A stretch of DNA of 64,000 nt, from the NCBI GenBank assembly GCA_963971425.1, contig OZ020519.1, positions 24,716,786-24,780,785 on the forward strand. The letters run 5' to 3'. The stretch comes from Bryoerythrophyllum caledonicum (lineage: Eukaryota; Streptophyta; Bryopsida; Pottiales; Pottiaceae). Positions within the stretch are counted from its first letter, which is position 1. Every line of letters starts with the position of its first letter. Both the position numbers and the translations under genes were made by a program. Under the pieces are notes generated by a model. It was not told where the DNA came from. It was given only the letters and a program-made list of their open reading frames with translations, and made no database searches. Below, in pieces: positions 37,699-47,736 of this stretch.

Positions 37699-40600
37699 AT
37701 GAGTCAAGCGTCGGTACCGGTTAGAACACCAAGTGCGAGAACAAGTCGAAGCACCCTGTGCAACACGCTGTCTGCTTCCCCCGTCAAGAAGCGGTCAGCT
37801 GCCAAGAAGCCGGAAACATCTTCAAGAAAGAAGTCGAAGCTCGTATCAGAGGAGGAGTTAGCCAATTCGATGGCCTCTGCACTCTCAGAGCTCCCTAAGG
37901 CGCTCGGATACGAAGAAACAATCGACTACAACAACATCCAACAGATTTACCAAAAATTCTGGACGGAGTGTCAAAGCTATTTTTTCAAAGGAGACAGAGA
38001 GATGAAGAACGAGCTTGACGTGATGAGGTTGCATAATGCACCTCCGGAGTGGACGATCCGTGCATTCGAACCTCAGGGTATGAAGGAGTTGAAGCATTAC
38101 TACCTCCAAATGCCAGACAAGACGCAGAAGCAGACTCTCTGCGTCATGCTGAAGCTCGACGCTATGCCGACGACTATTGAGGAGCTCAGCGACTGCGACT
38201 ACTACATCATCAACGGCCAGCATAGCGTTGTTGCCTCAAAGGAGATGATAAACGGCAACGTCCCGGAGGTTATGAGAAGGCACTTCCGAACATGGCAGTG
38301 TTACATTGTCAAGACGCAGGATCCGGAGAAGCTGAGGAAGATTTCCGCGTATTATAATCGCGTGAATCACTTGGTCCAGTTTAAGCCGACATGGGCAACC
38401 AATATCCTCGGCTCTCGGGCTTTATGGATCCAAGCTGGGAGGCCAATGCCGAAGCACTCCGCCACGGGCATTCGAGGGTCTCACAAGTCAGGTCGGAGAA
38501 CTGCAGTTGAAATGGCCAGTGACAAGAGGTTTGAGGTAATATATCTTAACCAAGGTCATGCACTTTAGCTCGAGTTGAGCTAAAGTGCAAGTTCGCTTTG
38601 TAACTGTATAGTCATGTGTATAGATTGAAATCGCTTTCATTGTCTGCCCTTAGGTTGCAAGTTAGCTCGACTCGAGCTAACTTGCAGTGTTTGGACCCTA
38701 TTGGACATGTTTATATTCATGCTTTAATTGTAAACTCAAACGACCATTTTTATGTTCTATGCAGCCATTTCTTAACGCGGTTCGTAAGCACTTCACAATG
38801 ATCGACGTTGCGAAGAGCCAGGCAGCGCTCAAGAAAGCTGGGAAGGCGAAGGAGCTCTCAATAACAAACCAGGTGAAGATCATCACCGCGACAGATGAGA
38901 CCTTCAAGCTTTGGACGGACGTCATCTCTTCCGCAGCGCATGGCGACATCATCAACGTCGAATCGACTTCAACGCCCTTGGCAAAGTTCAAGGACGCGAA
39001 GTCTTGGGTACCTGAGAAGGATGGGGTTCTGACGCGCGAGTTCTTCAAGTTTCTCGGCAACATGACGGAAGCCGATCACGCAAAAATGTACAAGCACATT
39101 CTCAATCGGTCAGGGCCATCTCGAAAACTGCCCTACCCTAAGGTTGTTATAAAGCTGCCAAACTCTGTGCTGGAGGATTGCTACACCGCCCGGGACTGGG
39201 TGGATCGGAGGAAGAGGAAGGAGGTCGCTCGGATGGAGCTTCAGTTGATCAGGCCAGAGCTGGCCTTCTTCAACAGCATTGGAGCGTACAATTGTTCCAA
39301 CTGGCGGACGTTCAAGAAGAACTACAACGTCAGCAAGGCCTCAAAGCGTGCCCTCTTGGATTGGGGTCCACCAGATTCATACTACAAGGATTCGAGGCAG
39401 ACGCAGTTTCGCAACTGCAAATGTGAAGATCTCTCTCCATACGCTAAGGAGTTCTTCAGAGTCTTCATCGATGTGCGGTCGCGGTTCGTTCCACCTCAGC
39501 GAGCCCTGCACTTCCGTTCGTACAAGGCGGCAAAGAATTCGCTCCGGACGTGGCCTTCGGATTCGTGGCGCAACCTGGGCTGCAACGTGAAGCTCGGCAT
39601 CATCGACTTTCGGAACATCCCTGGGTTCTCTGGGAAGGCAACGTCGTCGTTGGAGAGGCCCTTCTTCGACGAGTTCATGACGATGTTCGCATCGAAAGGG
39701 CAGCCTCCCCTAACCGGTCTTCTAGCCTGGCTCTTCATTTGTGGCGACGAGCAGTCACACCTTCAAGTGACAACGTTTGCTGAGGGCCCGTCGTTGTGCC
39801 ATGCGTACGATGTGCTGCAGTCGAAGTATCTTCCTTCCAAAAATGAGCGCCTGGCTGGATACGCGCCAAAGACCAACAACGCTCTCGACCCGGTTCGGCT
39901 CCTCTTCCTCTTCAAGAAGGAGCTTACGCAGATCCCGGCCGTGAAGAAAACCTACGCAGCTCCAGAGCATGTGTTGCACACGAAGCTGCGCAAGTACAAC
40001 GAGTCGGCGTACTCCATGAACTTGAACGAGCTCATGATGGAATTCTTCATCAAGGTCCTGGAGCTGTTCTGCAAGAGAGGGGAGGCAGTTGTCCAGCTGT
40101 TTGGCGGGACAAAATTACTCATTGCGAGTGTGGTAAGTTTTCCTGCAGTTTAGCTCAAGTCGAGCTAAGCTGTTGATACCCTTTCTGACTCGTGCATAGT
40201 TTCAATGAGGTCATGCCTATGCTATTGCGTGACACTTTAGCTCGAGTCAAGCTAATTTCACCATATTCATTATATTGGGAGATTTCCATGATTTTGATCT
40301 AGTGCACATTCAACTCGACTCGAGCTGAATGTGCATAGTGAGTACATTTTAGAGCTCAAGAGCAACATACGTACTAAATTGGGAGGCTCACAATCTCCCA
40401 ATATAATGTATATGGTGTTTAAAGTATCGGCTTTTACTTGTATGATTTTCTAGAAGTCATCAACTGCGTTTGTAACCTTTCAAGTTGTAATAGTTGAGTT
40501 TTCGTACCAGCAATTGTTTGTATTCAGTTTAGCTCGACTCGACCTAAATTGAATCTTGTTCAATCCATTGGTGTGTAGATGTTGGACCTGGAGGCATTCT

Positions 40601-41163
40601 GTATTTCCCACGACACCGATGAGTTGGACCTCGACGACGCCATGGAGGTCGCGTTGACGTTGGATCGGGCCGATTTCGATGTTTCTGCGTATCACTTCAA
40701 CGCGGAGATCTTCCCCGAGCTTGGAGAGGCCGTTGCCAAGGGGAAGGGGAAAGCAATTGTTGACCTCGGCGATGAGGAGGAAGATGCGGAACCGAGCGCC
40801 GTGGTTGCGTGCCCGATCTTGAGCACCGTCACTCCGGATAATGAGTCCCATGACGACTTCGTTGACGCTACTCCGCCTGAGTTTCAGAGTGCCTCTCAAT
40901 CTGAAGCAGGAGACACAATCGCTTCCTCGCGACAACGACTCGACTTCCCGGAGTTAGATTCGCTAGATATTTCCGACAGGCCTGACTCAGCTTCCACCTT
41001 GGGCGGGTCAGTCGCTCGGCCCGCTGCCAAGAAGAGGAAAGTCGCCAACGCGAGCGGCCGCTCTCCGTTGGCTACGGTGAGCAGTGCACAGGACGACAGC
41101 AGGTTGATCTCCCTCGAGAAGAAGCTCGAGGAAGAAGCCACCCGGATGAGGTTGATGGAGTAG
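37699..41163 (+). CDS. ParB-like mobile-element protein with degenerate DNA-methyltransferase-like C-terminus
   Basis: Three exons with clean GT-AG sites: 37699-38535, 38765-40130 and 40579-41163. The N-terminus is basic (KKRSAAKK, RKKSK). At about residues 155-200, YYIINGQHSV resembles the core of ParB/DGQHR-type domains. The middle includes WGPPDSYY, which may be a degenerate DPPY-type methyltransferase motif. The exon 2/3 junction region reads VVQLFGGTKLLIAS, resembling motif I of beta-class DNA methyltransferases. Exon 3 is acidic, then nuclear-localisation-like (AAKKRKV), then a coiled coil. A TAG at 41161 stops it, but the frame stays open and coiled-coil-like to about 41278, so the original end was probably later. 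GC content and codon use are higher than in its neighbours. Both assignments are by eye. Confidence 0.6.
38560..38588. promoter_or_regulatory. Palindrome 1 of the TAGCTCGA family
   Basis: GCACTTTAGCTC is mirrored as GAGCTAAAGTGC around a short centre. It lies in intron 1 of the ParB-like gene. Similar elements occur in the next intron and in gene gaps to 43.5 kb. Confidence 0.7.
38656..38686. promoter_or_regulatory. Palindrome 2 of the TAGCTCGA family
   Basis: TGCAAGTTAGCTCGA is mirrored as TCGAGCTAACTTGCA. It is the second palindrome in the same 229-bp intron. Arms of 15 bp are perfect. Confidence 0.75.
40150..40553. promoter_or_regulatory. Cluster of four TAGCTCGA-type palindromes in intron 2
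   Basis: Members at 40150-40168, 40238-40256, 40303-40335 and 40523-40553, all within the 448-bp intron 2. The third has long arms (TGCACATTCAACTCG mirrored with one mismatch pair). Each keeps a core close to AGCTCGANTCGAGCT. None falls inside an exon. Confidence 0.7.
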
Positions 41164-41354
41164 CGGCTGGCAGAGCGTGACGAGAAGCTCAGGGATCTAC
41201 AGCGCAGGCGTGACAAAGAAATGAAGAGGGACCAAGATCAGAGGCATGCCGAGATGATGCTCATGATGCAGAGATGATGCTCATGATGCCGAGATGATGC
41301 TCATGTCCAATTTTGTACTCCAGTATTTTTTGTTAATATTACAGTGCACGGCGA

Positions 41355-41383
41355 GCACTTCAGCTCGAGTTGAGCTAAACTGC
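41355..41383. promoter_or_regulatory. Palindrome 7 of the TAGCTCGA family
   Basis: GCACTTCAGCTCGAG is mirrored imperfectly as TTGAGCTAAACTGC. It lies in the gap between the ParB-like gene and the phosphatase-like gene. Further weaker members are at 42710-42737 and 43430-43459, again outside exons. Confidence 0.6.
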
Positions 41384-41469
41384 TTGACATCTAACCACTA
41401 TGACTTGTATCAGTGTCCTATGTACGCATCCGCTGATAGGGTGAAGTTGTTGAATTTTTTCAGATCTAA

Positions 41470-42681
41470 GTTTCGGTGATGACGCGATTGCTCAACCAGT
41501 CATAGATGAGGTCGTCCAAACTACAATCCCAGTCGTAGAAGAGGTCGTCCAAGTTTCGGCCGTGCTCGTAGAACGGTAGACGAGATCAATCATGATTCTG
41601 TTGTCCCGGAGCCACCCCTTCTTGTCCCAGAACCGTGCCCCCAAATGGATGTCGAGCACTCCGGGCCCCTTGACAGCATGTAGGGTTCGTTGGGATCGAT
41701 GGGTGCCCGAGACGAAATGCTGCAGGACGATGAAGTTCTCGAGGTATTCTTCTAACACTTTTCAAACTCTACTCTTTCCTCATCACTCCTCCCCCCATTT
41801 ACCTCTTTCGTTCTACGTATTGTTGATTTGTGGTTGTTAATGAATCTGTAGTAATATTGGTCGTTCTCCTGGCGTTTCCGAACCAGGTCGGCGAGGCATC
41901 AATAAGTGGTGCTAGTAATCTAGAAGAAATACCTAGAGTCCTATCAGATTTCGAGGGCAAGTGGTTGAATATTGTGCTGGACGTCAATGGGATTCTATGC
42001 ACGTGTGAGCCTTCGTGGCAAGCCAAAGGATCCAGGGACTCTATCCCGTCCATTCACTCGGCTTCGCTGCCGGCCGAAGTAGGCCCTAAACTAGTTCAAG
42101 TGCACCCTGGTTGTATTGAATTCCTTACGAAGTTGTCTAAGATTGCCACCATCACGATCTGGAGTTCGATGATGGAATCTACAACACGTCAGTTATGTAA
42201 ATATCTTTTTCAGCATAGTTCTTCGTACCCTCTCAGGATCTTTGGTCAGGAGAGTTGCGATAGGGTTTCCGAGCGTAGAGTCGGTAGCAGAACAATCTAC
42301 ATGAAGGAATCTGGCACTCAGAAGGACATCTTATTGAAGACCTTATCGAACCATTTCTTCAATAGGTTGGGTCGTGACTATACTCCGGCGAATACGCTTG
42401 TCATTGATGACAGCCCGATTAAACACATGCTCAATTTGCCGGAGAACGTCCTTCTTCTTCCATCATGGTCACATAAACATGATGGCGCGAGAGACGATTC
42501 TGTATTGTTGGAGGAATTGCTGCCATATCTCTCTGACCTTCATTAGTTTCCGGGTGGCCTAGCACAGTATCGGGCCGAACATCCCTCTGGCCGGGAGATG
42601 TTCTATAATGATCAAAAGACGTGTGATCAGTCTGCGAGTATCTGGAACGCAATCCAAGCGTCTCAGAATCTCCGCTCTTAA
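41470..42681 (+). pseudogene. FCP1/NIF-type HAD phosphatase-like gene
   Basis: The main exon starts at an acceptor near 41888. The domain shows IVLDVNGIL near its start, then VHPGCIEFL, ITIWSSMME, and VIDDSP, the order seen in plant NLI-interacting-factor/FCP1-homology proteins. The first motif has DVNG instead of the catalytic DxDx(T/V), so phosphatase activity is doubtful. An upstream acidic exon (41470-41740, donor near 41741) appears interrupted by at least one stop. The TAG at 42544-42546 is followed in frame by coherent sequence to TAA at 42681, so the original C-terminus was probably longer. It lies in the same plus-strand cluster, with palindromes on both sides. It may be a captured host gene, but I cannot name the donor. 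Confidence 0.55.
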
Positions 42682-42923
42682 TGCCGTTGGGAACGCTTAG
42701 ATGCCTATTACACTTTAGGTCGGATAGAGCTAAACTGTATCGATTGACTGCAGCTCGATTTTGTAAATTTTGTTGGACCATTTTTTGTGAATATTTTTTT
42801 TAATAAATGAAACTGAGATGTTTCACCACTTTGTTTGTTGTGGGGATTGGATACCTACTGCTGATGGAATGTCGTGCTATTTTGAATGATTGGAATTTTC
42901 ATCTATTGTTCTTAGGTATGTGA

Positions 42924-43801
42924 ATGTCACTGTGGTTGAAATTTCTACAAGATTGTGACTGTCGGGCGTCCGTGGCTTCCTTGCTGGGCCCAGAGGAGTT
43001 CGCCCTTTCTCTTCGGAGTAAAGGGCTTTTGTTGCATTCTGCTGCAATCGCGCAATCAATCATGGATTATTCGACCATGGCAGTGGACGACGGAGTTGTT
43101 GAAAGCCCTATTGCACGGGAGTCAATTCATGAAAGGAACAACGCACCTTCGCCGTAGTGGCCTCGTTCAGTTCCAGGGTCCGCGCATCTAAATCCGGATA
43201 ATTGTACTCCGGCAAAGCGTATTCTCTATGACGGTTTAAGGGATGCTACTTCCCAACGCTCGCTTGCGGTGCGTGTTATGATGACCTCCAATTTATTGCA
43301 CTATTGAGATGATTTGGCCTAGGCAATTTTGGTTTGTTGTTGAGCTACATTGCACTAATGTAGTTTTGGTTCATTTGAGCTTGTTTTTTTTCGTTGGAGG
43401 TTAAATTTGCTCTGTGGATCTTTCCTTCTGCATTTTAGCTCCATTCGACCTAATGTGCGCTAGGATGGATCTTAATGATACTATTTTCATGTATGTTGTG
43501 TAGGAGTATTCGACCTAAAGTGTATTTCTTCGGATTGTGTGTGGCGCCTATTGTGCAGGAACCATCTGGTAATTGTCTCCGTCCCCGTACTCTCTCAGGA
43601 AATGCTGCTAGAGACAAATGCTCTCCTTCCCCCACCCGCCGGCACTCGCTGCCCAAATCAAACAGTGACGAGGTGCGTAGGCGGGGTTTGCAGCGTCTTC
43701 TAGAGAGTCCATTAATGCAAGAGAATGGCGCAACATGGACAAGGCAACGTCAGAGGGCTTTTTTGAAGACGCGTATAGAGACTTATGGTGGAACTCTGTA
43801 G
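42924..43801 (+). pseudogene. Small unrecognised gene at the end of the plus-strand cluster
   Basis: The first part (about 42924-43270) reads through an in-frame TAG at 43155-43157 into coherent sequence, and a donor-like GTGCGT follows near 43270. The second exon begins after an acceptor near 43557 and ends at 43801. It is basic and serine/proline-rich (SPSPTRRHSLP) with a helical, arginine-rich end. No family is recognised. Palindrome 9 (43430-43459) is in the presumed intron, as in the ParB-like gene. An AATAAA follows at about 43882. Confidence 0.4.
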
Positions 43802-44318
43802 ACCATTTGATTAGTGATAGGACGATTGTGTTTTGCCTCGGGGTGAATGAGTGTTGTTTGTGACTTTTTTCATGAATTTTTGAATAAAGCTTGGAATAAT
43901 GGTACATGCTTCTTTTACCGTTACCATTTTTTGGGACATTCGGCTGATTTGGTCCATCCATGTAATGATATATAGTATTCTTGGTGCATTGTCGATATGC
44001 TTTGCACCTACAATTGTCTATATATATATTGATACTTCAAAGATCATATATCTTCAAAATCATGGAAATCTCCCAATATAACGAATATGGTGTTTTATCA
44101 TATGAATTCTCCACCCGGTTCTAGGTTCCTCCGGACTGCTCAGATTATAGCCGGATTCAGTCATGATCGGCTTTCCAGATTACGTTATTTGTCAGAGCCA
44201 TTAAGGACTTAACTGGTCCATCCCTTATCCTATCTTCTAGCTTCTGATTTCGTACTACATTACTCAACTTTACTTATCGTTTACCACTAAATTTTTTTAT
44301 TTAAGCCGGATTTTAAGG

Positions 44319-45119
44319 TTAACTTCCGGAAACTTGTGGGACGACTTGCCACACAAGCAAGTAGTGGGTGCAGTGTTTTTCGTATGTCTTCCAACTTATC
44401 CACTTTTGAACGATCTCCTTCCTGTTGGAACTTACGCGAGTTTCTTCAATCCACCATTTTACAACGATGTCTCTAATTTCTTCAGACATACCTGGCCTCT
44501 TCTTTTGACTTACCAACACAAAAGGCATGTTGCCCAAACGCATATTCTTGCGTTGAGATGCTACCCTTAAGTTATATGGATTCACCTTTAAAATCCTAGA
44601 CAAAGCTTTTATGTTTTTTACATCTCAAGATACAGCTGCATCTAGAAGAATAGCCTTCCTAGCAAGCTTGTCTGCTGATTGAATACCTTTAACGGCCTCT
44701 GATTCTTTTTGATAGTTCTCCAAAAATTGAAATTGAACCATTGCATCTTGTTAACAAGGGTAATACTTTGGAAGGAATGACCTGATGCGCTCATCCTCCA
44801 AAAAACACTCCATGATCTTCAGTCTAGAAGATGCGGTAGGATAGGCTTGCATTTTAGTCGTGAAAAAATTCACGATCTCGGATACCACATGACATACTTC
44901 GCGTGAAGACAACTCACTACCTTCTTCTCCATTTTCAGAGGCAGTGGCAAGCAATCTTGCTTCTTTTTCTCTCTCCTTCTGCAGTTGTCGACGTTTTTGT
45001 TGTCTATTTGCTTCCCCATCTCTCAGACTTTCTCTAGATGTAACGTACTCCTCAGTCCTTGCACGAGGATCCTTCCTTCTTGATCCCACACGTTTATCTA
45101 CAACACGACTATTTCCCAT
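44319..45119 (-). pseudogene. Unrecognised ORF with two in-frame stops
   Basis: ATG at 45119 (MGNSR). One frame runs to 44319 with a TAA at 44751-44753 and a TGA near 44624, and no frameshift. The first third is rich in arginine, glutamate and lysine and helical; the last part has KKRPGMSEEIRD and a W-W-I-x-E-x-T-R-V-S motif that looks like a conserved domain. The composition suggests a nuclear protein of a mobile element. Its start is only about 100 bp from the left end of the Tc1-like element at 45216. Confidence 0.45.
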
Positions 45120-45215
45120 TGTCCTTAACGCTGACAACCATATACTCTAAAAAACAAAGAAATACTAGTCTACCACTGTCAACCCTTCACCTCAAACCGC
45201 AATCAATCTCATGTA

Positions 45216-47736
45216 CAATAGGGTGACATTCAAATTGGCCGTTTAGTAGTTCCAGGGATAGTGTCCTACACTGCTGCCAACTTTGACACCCTCCCCAAAG
45301 CTGAGAAATTGTTATTTTACCATGAAAATTTGGGGACAGCATCATCTTTATGTTGAAAACATGCATACCAAATTTCAAGTCCAGGAGATTTATACAAAAA
45401 AACTTATGCAAGATCTACCAACATGGGATAGCTAAAAGAAAAGCGTCACAGCTGCCAACTTTGACACCCTCCCAAGAATTGAGGAAATTTTTTTGCCCAT
45501 GAAATTTTTGGAGCAAAAACATTTTTATGTTGTTTGCATGTGTGGAAAATTTCAAGTCCAAAAGACCCATACAAAAAATAATATTCCAAATCTACCAACA
45601 TGTGTAGTTTTGAGAAACAAAGGGGAAAAACATTTTACTACTTCCAACTTTGACGCCCTCCTTAGGATTGAATTTTTGTTGATACATAGTGAAATTTTTG
45701 GCACAAGATCATCTCTACGCTGGTAACATGTGAGATAAATTTCAAAGCCAAAAGATGTACACAAAAAAGTGTACCATGTAAAGGGAATGGTGTGTGTGAT
45801 TTGTGATAGATTGAATGTTGAGACAATCCTCAAAATAGAGAGTGGCGTATTGTGGGATGCATGAGTGTTGATTCACATTGGGCATACATGATGAGTGATT
45901 AAGAGCAAAACGATTTTTCATGTATGCATATGGGCTTGTGTTTTGGCGACCCTTCTCTCTCCTCTCTGTTCCAGCGCCTTGGCTCCCTTCTCTCCCCCTT
46001 GCTGTGCTCCAGCCCTGTTCTCCTTCCTCTGCCAGTTGTCACGTGTCAATCCTGCAACCCCCTTTGCTTTGCTCTAGCCCCTTGGCCCCCTTCTCTCCCC
46101 CTTGCTCTGCTCTAACCCCTACTCTACTGCTGTAGCTAGCATCACGCACTCTATAAGTTTATAATGGCAATTTCAGATGAAATTCGTGCTCGCATCATAA
46201 GTTTGAGTGAGGGAGGATTTACAGGAGTTCAAATTGGAGCTACTATTGGAGTTCCTATTGGAACAGTTACAAGGTTAGTAAAAACATTTAGAGAAGATGG
46301 AACCTACAAGCGCAAACCTTGCGGTGGAAGTCACACCAAAAAGCTTAGTGATAGAGATGTTCGTAGTATTGTGCATTACTCAAAAATTCATCGTAGCTCT
46401 TCACTCTCAGAGATTACCAATGCATGTCCTACTCAAGTGTGTAGACATATTATTCAAAGGGTCTTACATAAAAATGGCATTTTTAGTCGAATTGCAGTCA
46501 AAAAACCTTTTTTGACACCTCGTCACATGTCTCAACGATTAGCTTTTGCTCAGAAGTACCGTGGATGGAGTGCAAAAGAGTAGGAGCGTGTTGTTTGGAC
46601 AGATGAATCTACTTTTGAAATTGGAAAAAATTCTCGGCAAATTCATGTTTGGAGAAGTGCATACGAGCGTTATTCATCAAGTTGTCTAGCTCCTACATTT
46701 AAAAGTGGAAGGACTTCTTTAATGATTTGGGGCGCATTTGCCGGAGGACAAAAGTCAGAACTTGTCTTTATGCCTAAAGGTCAACATTCTGCTAAGGATT
46801 TTATGGAAGTGGTTTACGATGCCAAATTGGTTCATTTCATGGGTCAAATTCCACAAGGAGTGCTTACGGAAGATGGGGCACCCGTCCATAGGAGCAAAAT
46901 ATGTGAAGAATGGAGACCGAGCCACCTTCTCGAAAAGCTCAACTGGCCTGCAAACTCTCCCGATCTCAATCCAATCGAGAACGTTTGGAGGATGTTAAAA
47001 GATGTTGTGCAACATGGCAAACAATGCCCTAGAAGTTTAGATGTGTTGAAGGTAGTTCTTGAAAGAGAGTGGAAGTTAGTCAATGGTACAAAGCTCCTTC
47101 AACTATGTCATTCTATGCCCTCTAGGTTACTAGCAGTGATTGACGCTAATGGAGGACATACACGTTGGTAGATATGGAATAATTTTTTTGTGTACATCTT
47201 TTGGCTTTGAAATTTATCTCACATGTTACCAGCGTAGAGATGATCTTGTGCCAAAAATTTCACTATGTATCAACAAAAATTCAATCCTAAGGAGGGCGTC
47301 AAAGTTGGAAGTAGTAAAATGGTTTTCCCCTTTGTTTCTCAAAACTACACATGTTGGTAGATTTGGAATATTATTTTTTTATGGGTCTTTTGGACTTGAA
47401 ATTTTCCACACATGCAAACAACATAAAAATGTTTTTGCTTCAAAAATTTCATGGGCAAAAAAAATTTCCTCAATTCTTGGGAGGGTGTCAAAGTTGGCAG
47501 CTGTGACGCTTTTCTTTTAGCTATCCCATGTTGGTAGATCTTTCATAAGTTTTTTTGTATAAATCTCCTGGACTTGAAATTTGGTATGCATGTTTTCAAC
47601 ATAAAGATGATGTTGTTCCCAAATTTTCATGGTAAAATAACAATTTCTCAGCTTTGGGGAGGGTGTCAAAGTTGGCAGCAGTGTAGGACACTATCCCTGG
47701 AACTACTAAACGGCCAATTTGAATGTCACCCTATTG
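45216..47736 (+). mobile_element. Complete Tc1-type transposon with ~560-bp terminal inverted repeats
   Basis: The outer ends are CAATAGGGTGAC and its complement, each next to a TA dinucleotide (45214-45215 and 47737-47738), as expected for a Tc1/mariner TA target duplication. The left arm runs to about 45775; the right arm starts near 47177. Each arm has three direct repeats marked by CCAACTTTGACRCCCTCC (left at about 45276, 45455 and 45643; mirrored on the right at about 47296, 47486 and 47667). This is the IR/DR layout known from some animal Tc1 elements. Total length is about 2.5 kb and the transposase is in the middle. Confidence 0.85.
46164..47171 (+). pseudogene. Tc1-like DD34E transposase, one in-frame stop
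   Basis: N-terminal paired-type helix-turn-helix region (about residues 1-110), then a DDE catalytic domain. Catalytic residues: D in VWTDEST, D in TEDGAPVH, and E in NPIENVW, with exactly 34 residues between the second D and the E, i.e. the DD34E Tc1 signature rather than the DD39D typical of plant mariners. The only break is TAG at 46581-46583, at a site where Tc1 proteins often have tryptophan (TGG). No frameshift. Length about 335 residues is normal for Tc1. A pyrimidine-rich leader with internal repeats (about 45950-46130) precedes it. Confidence 0.85.

Larger units (their letters stand above)
40260..44092. repeat. Inverted pair of ~38-bp repeats flanking the 3' part of the cluster
   Basis: The segment at 40260-40297 (CACCATATTC...) recurs inverted at 44054-44092 with about one mismatch. 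A shorter copy at 40391-40417 has the orientation of the right one. The pair encloses ParB exon 3, the phosphatase-like gene and the 42.9-43.8 kb gene. Transposon ends or a repeat family are both possible. Confidence 0.5.

Noticed and set aside
38698..39063. Minus-strand open frame opposite the ParB-like gene
   Set aside because: It lies opposite a GC-rich exon with good splice sites and is a shadow of the plus-strand gene.
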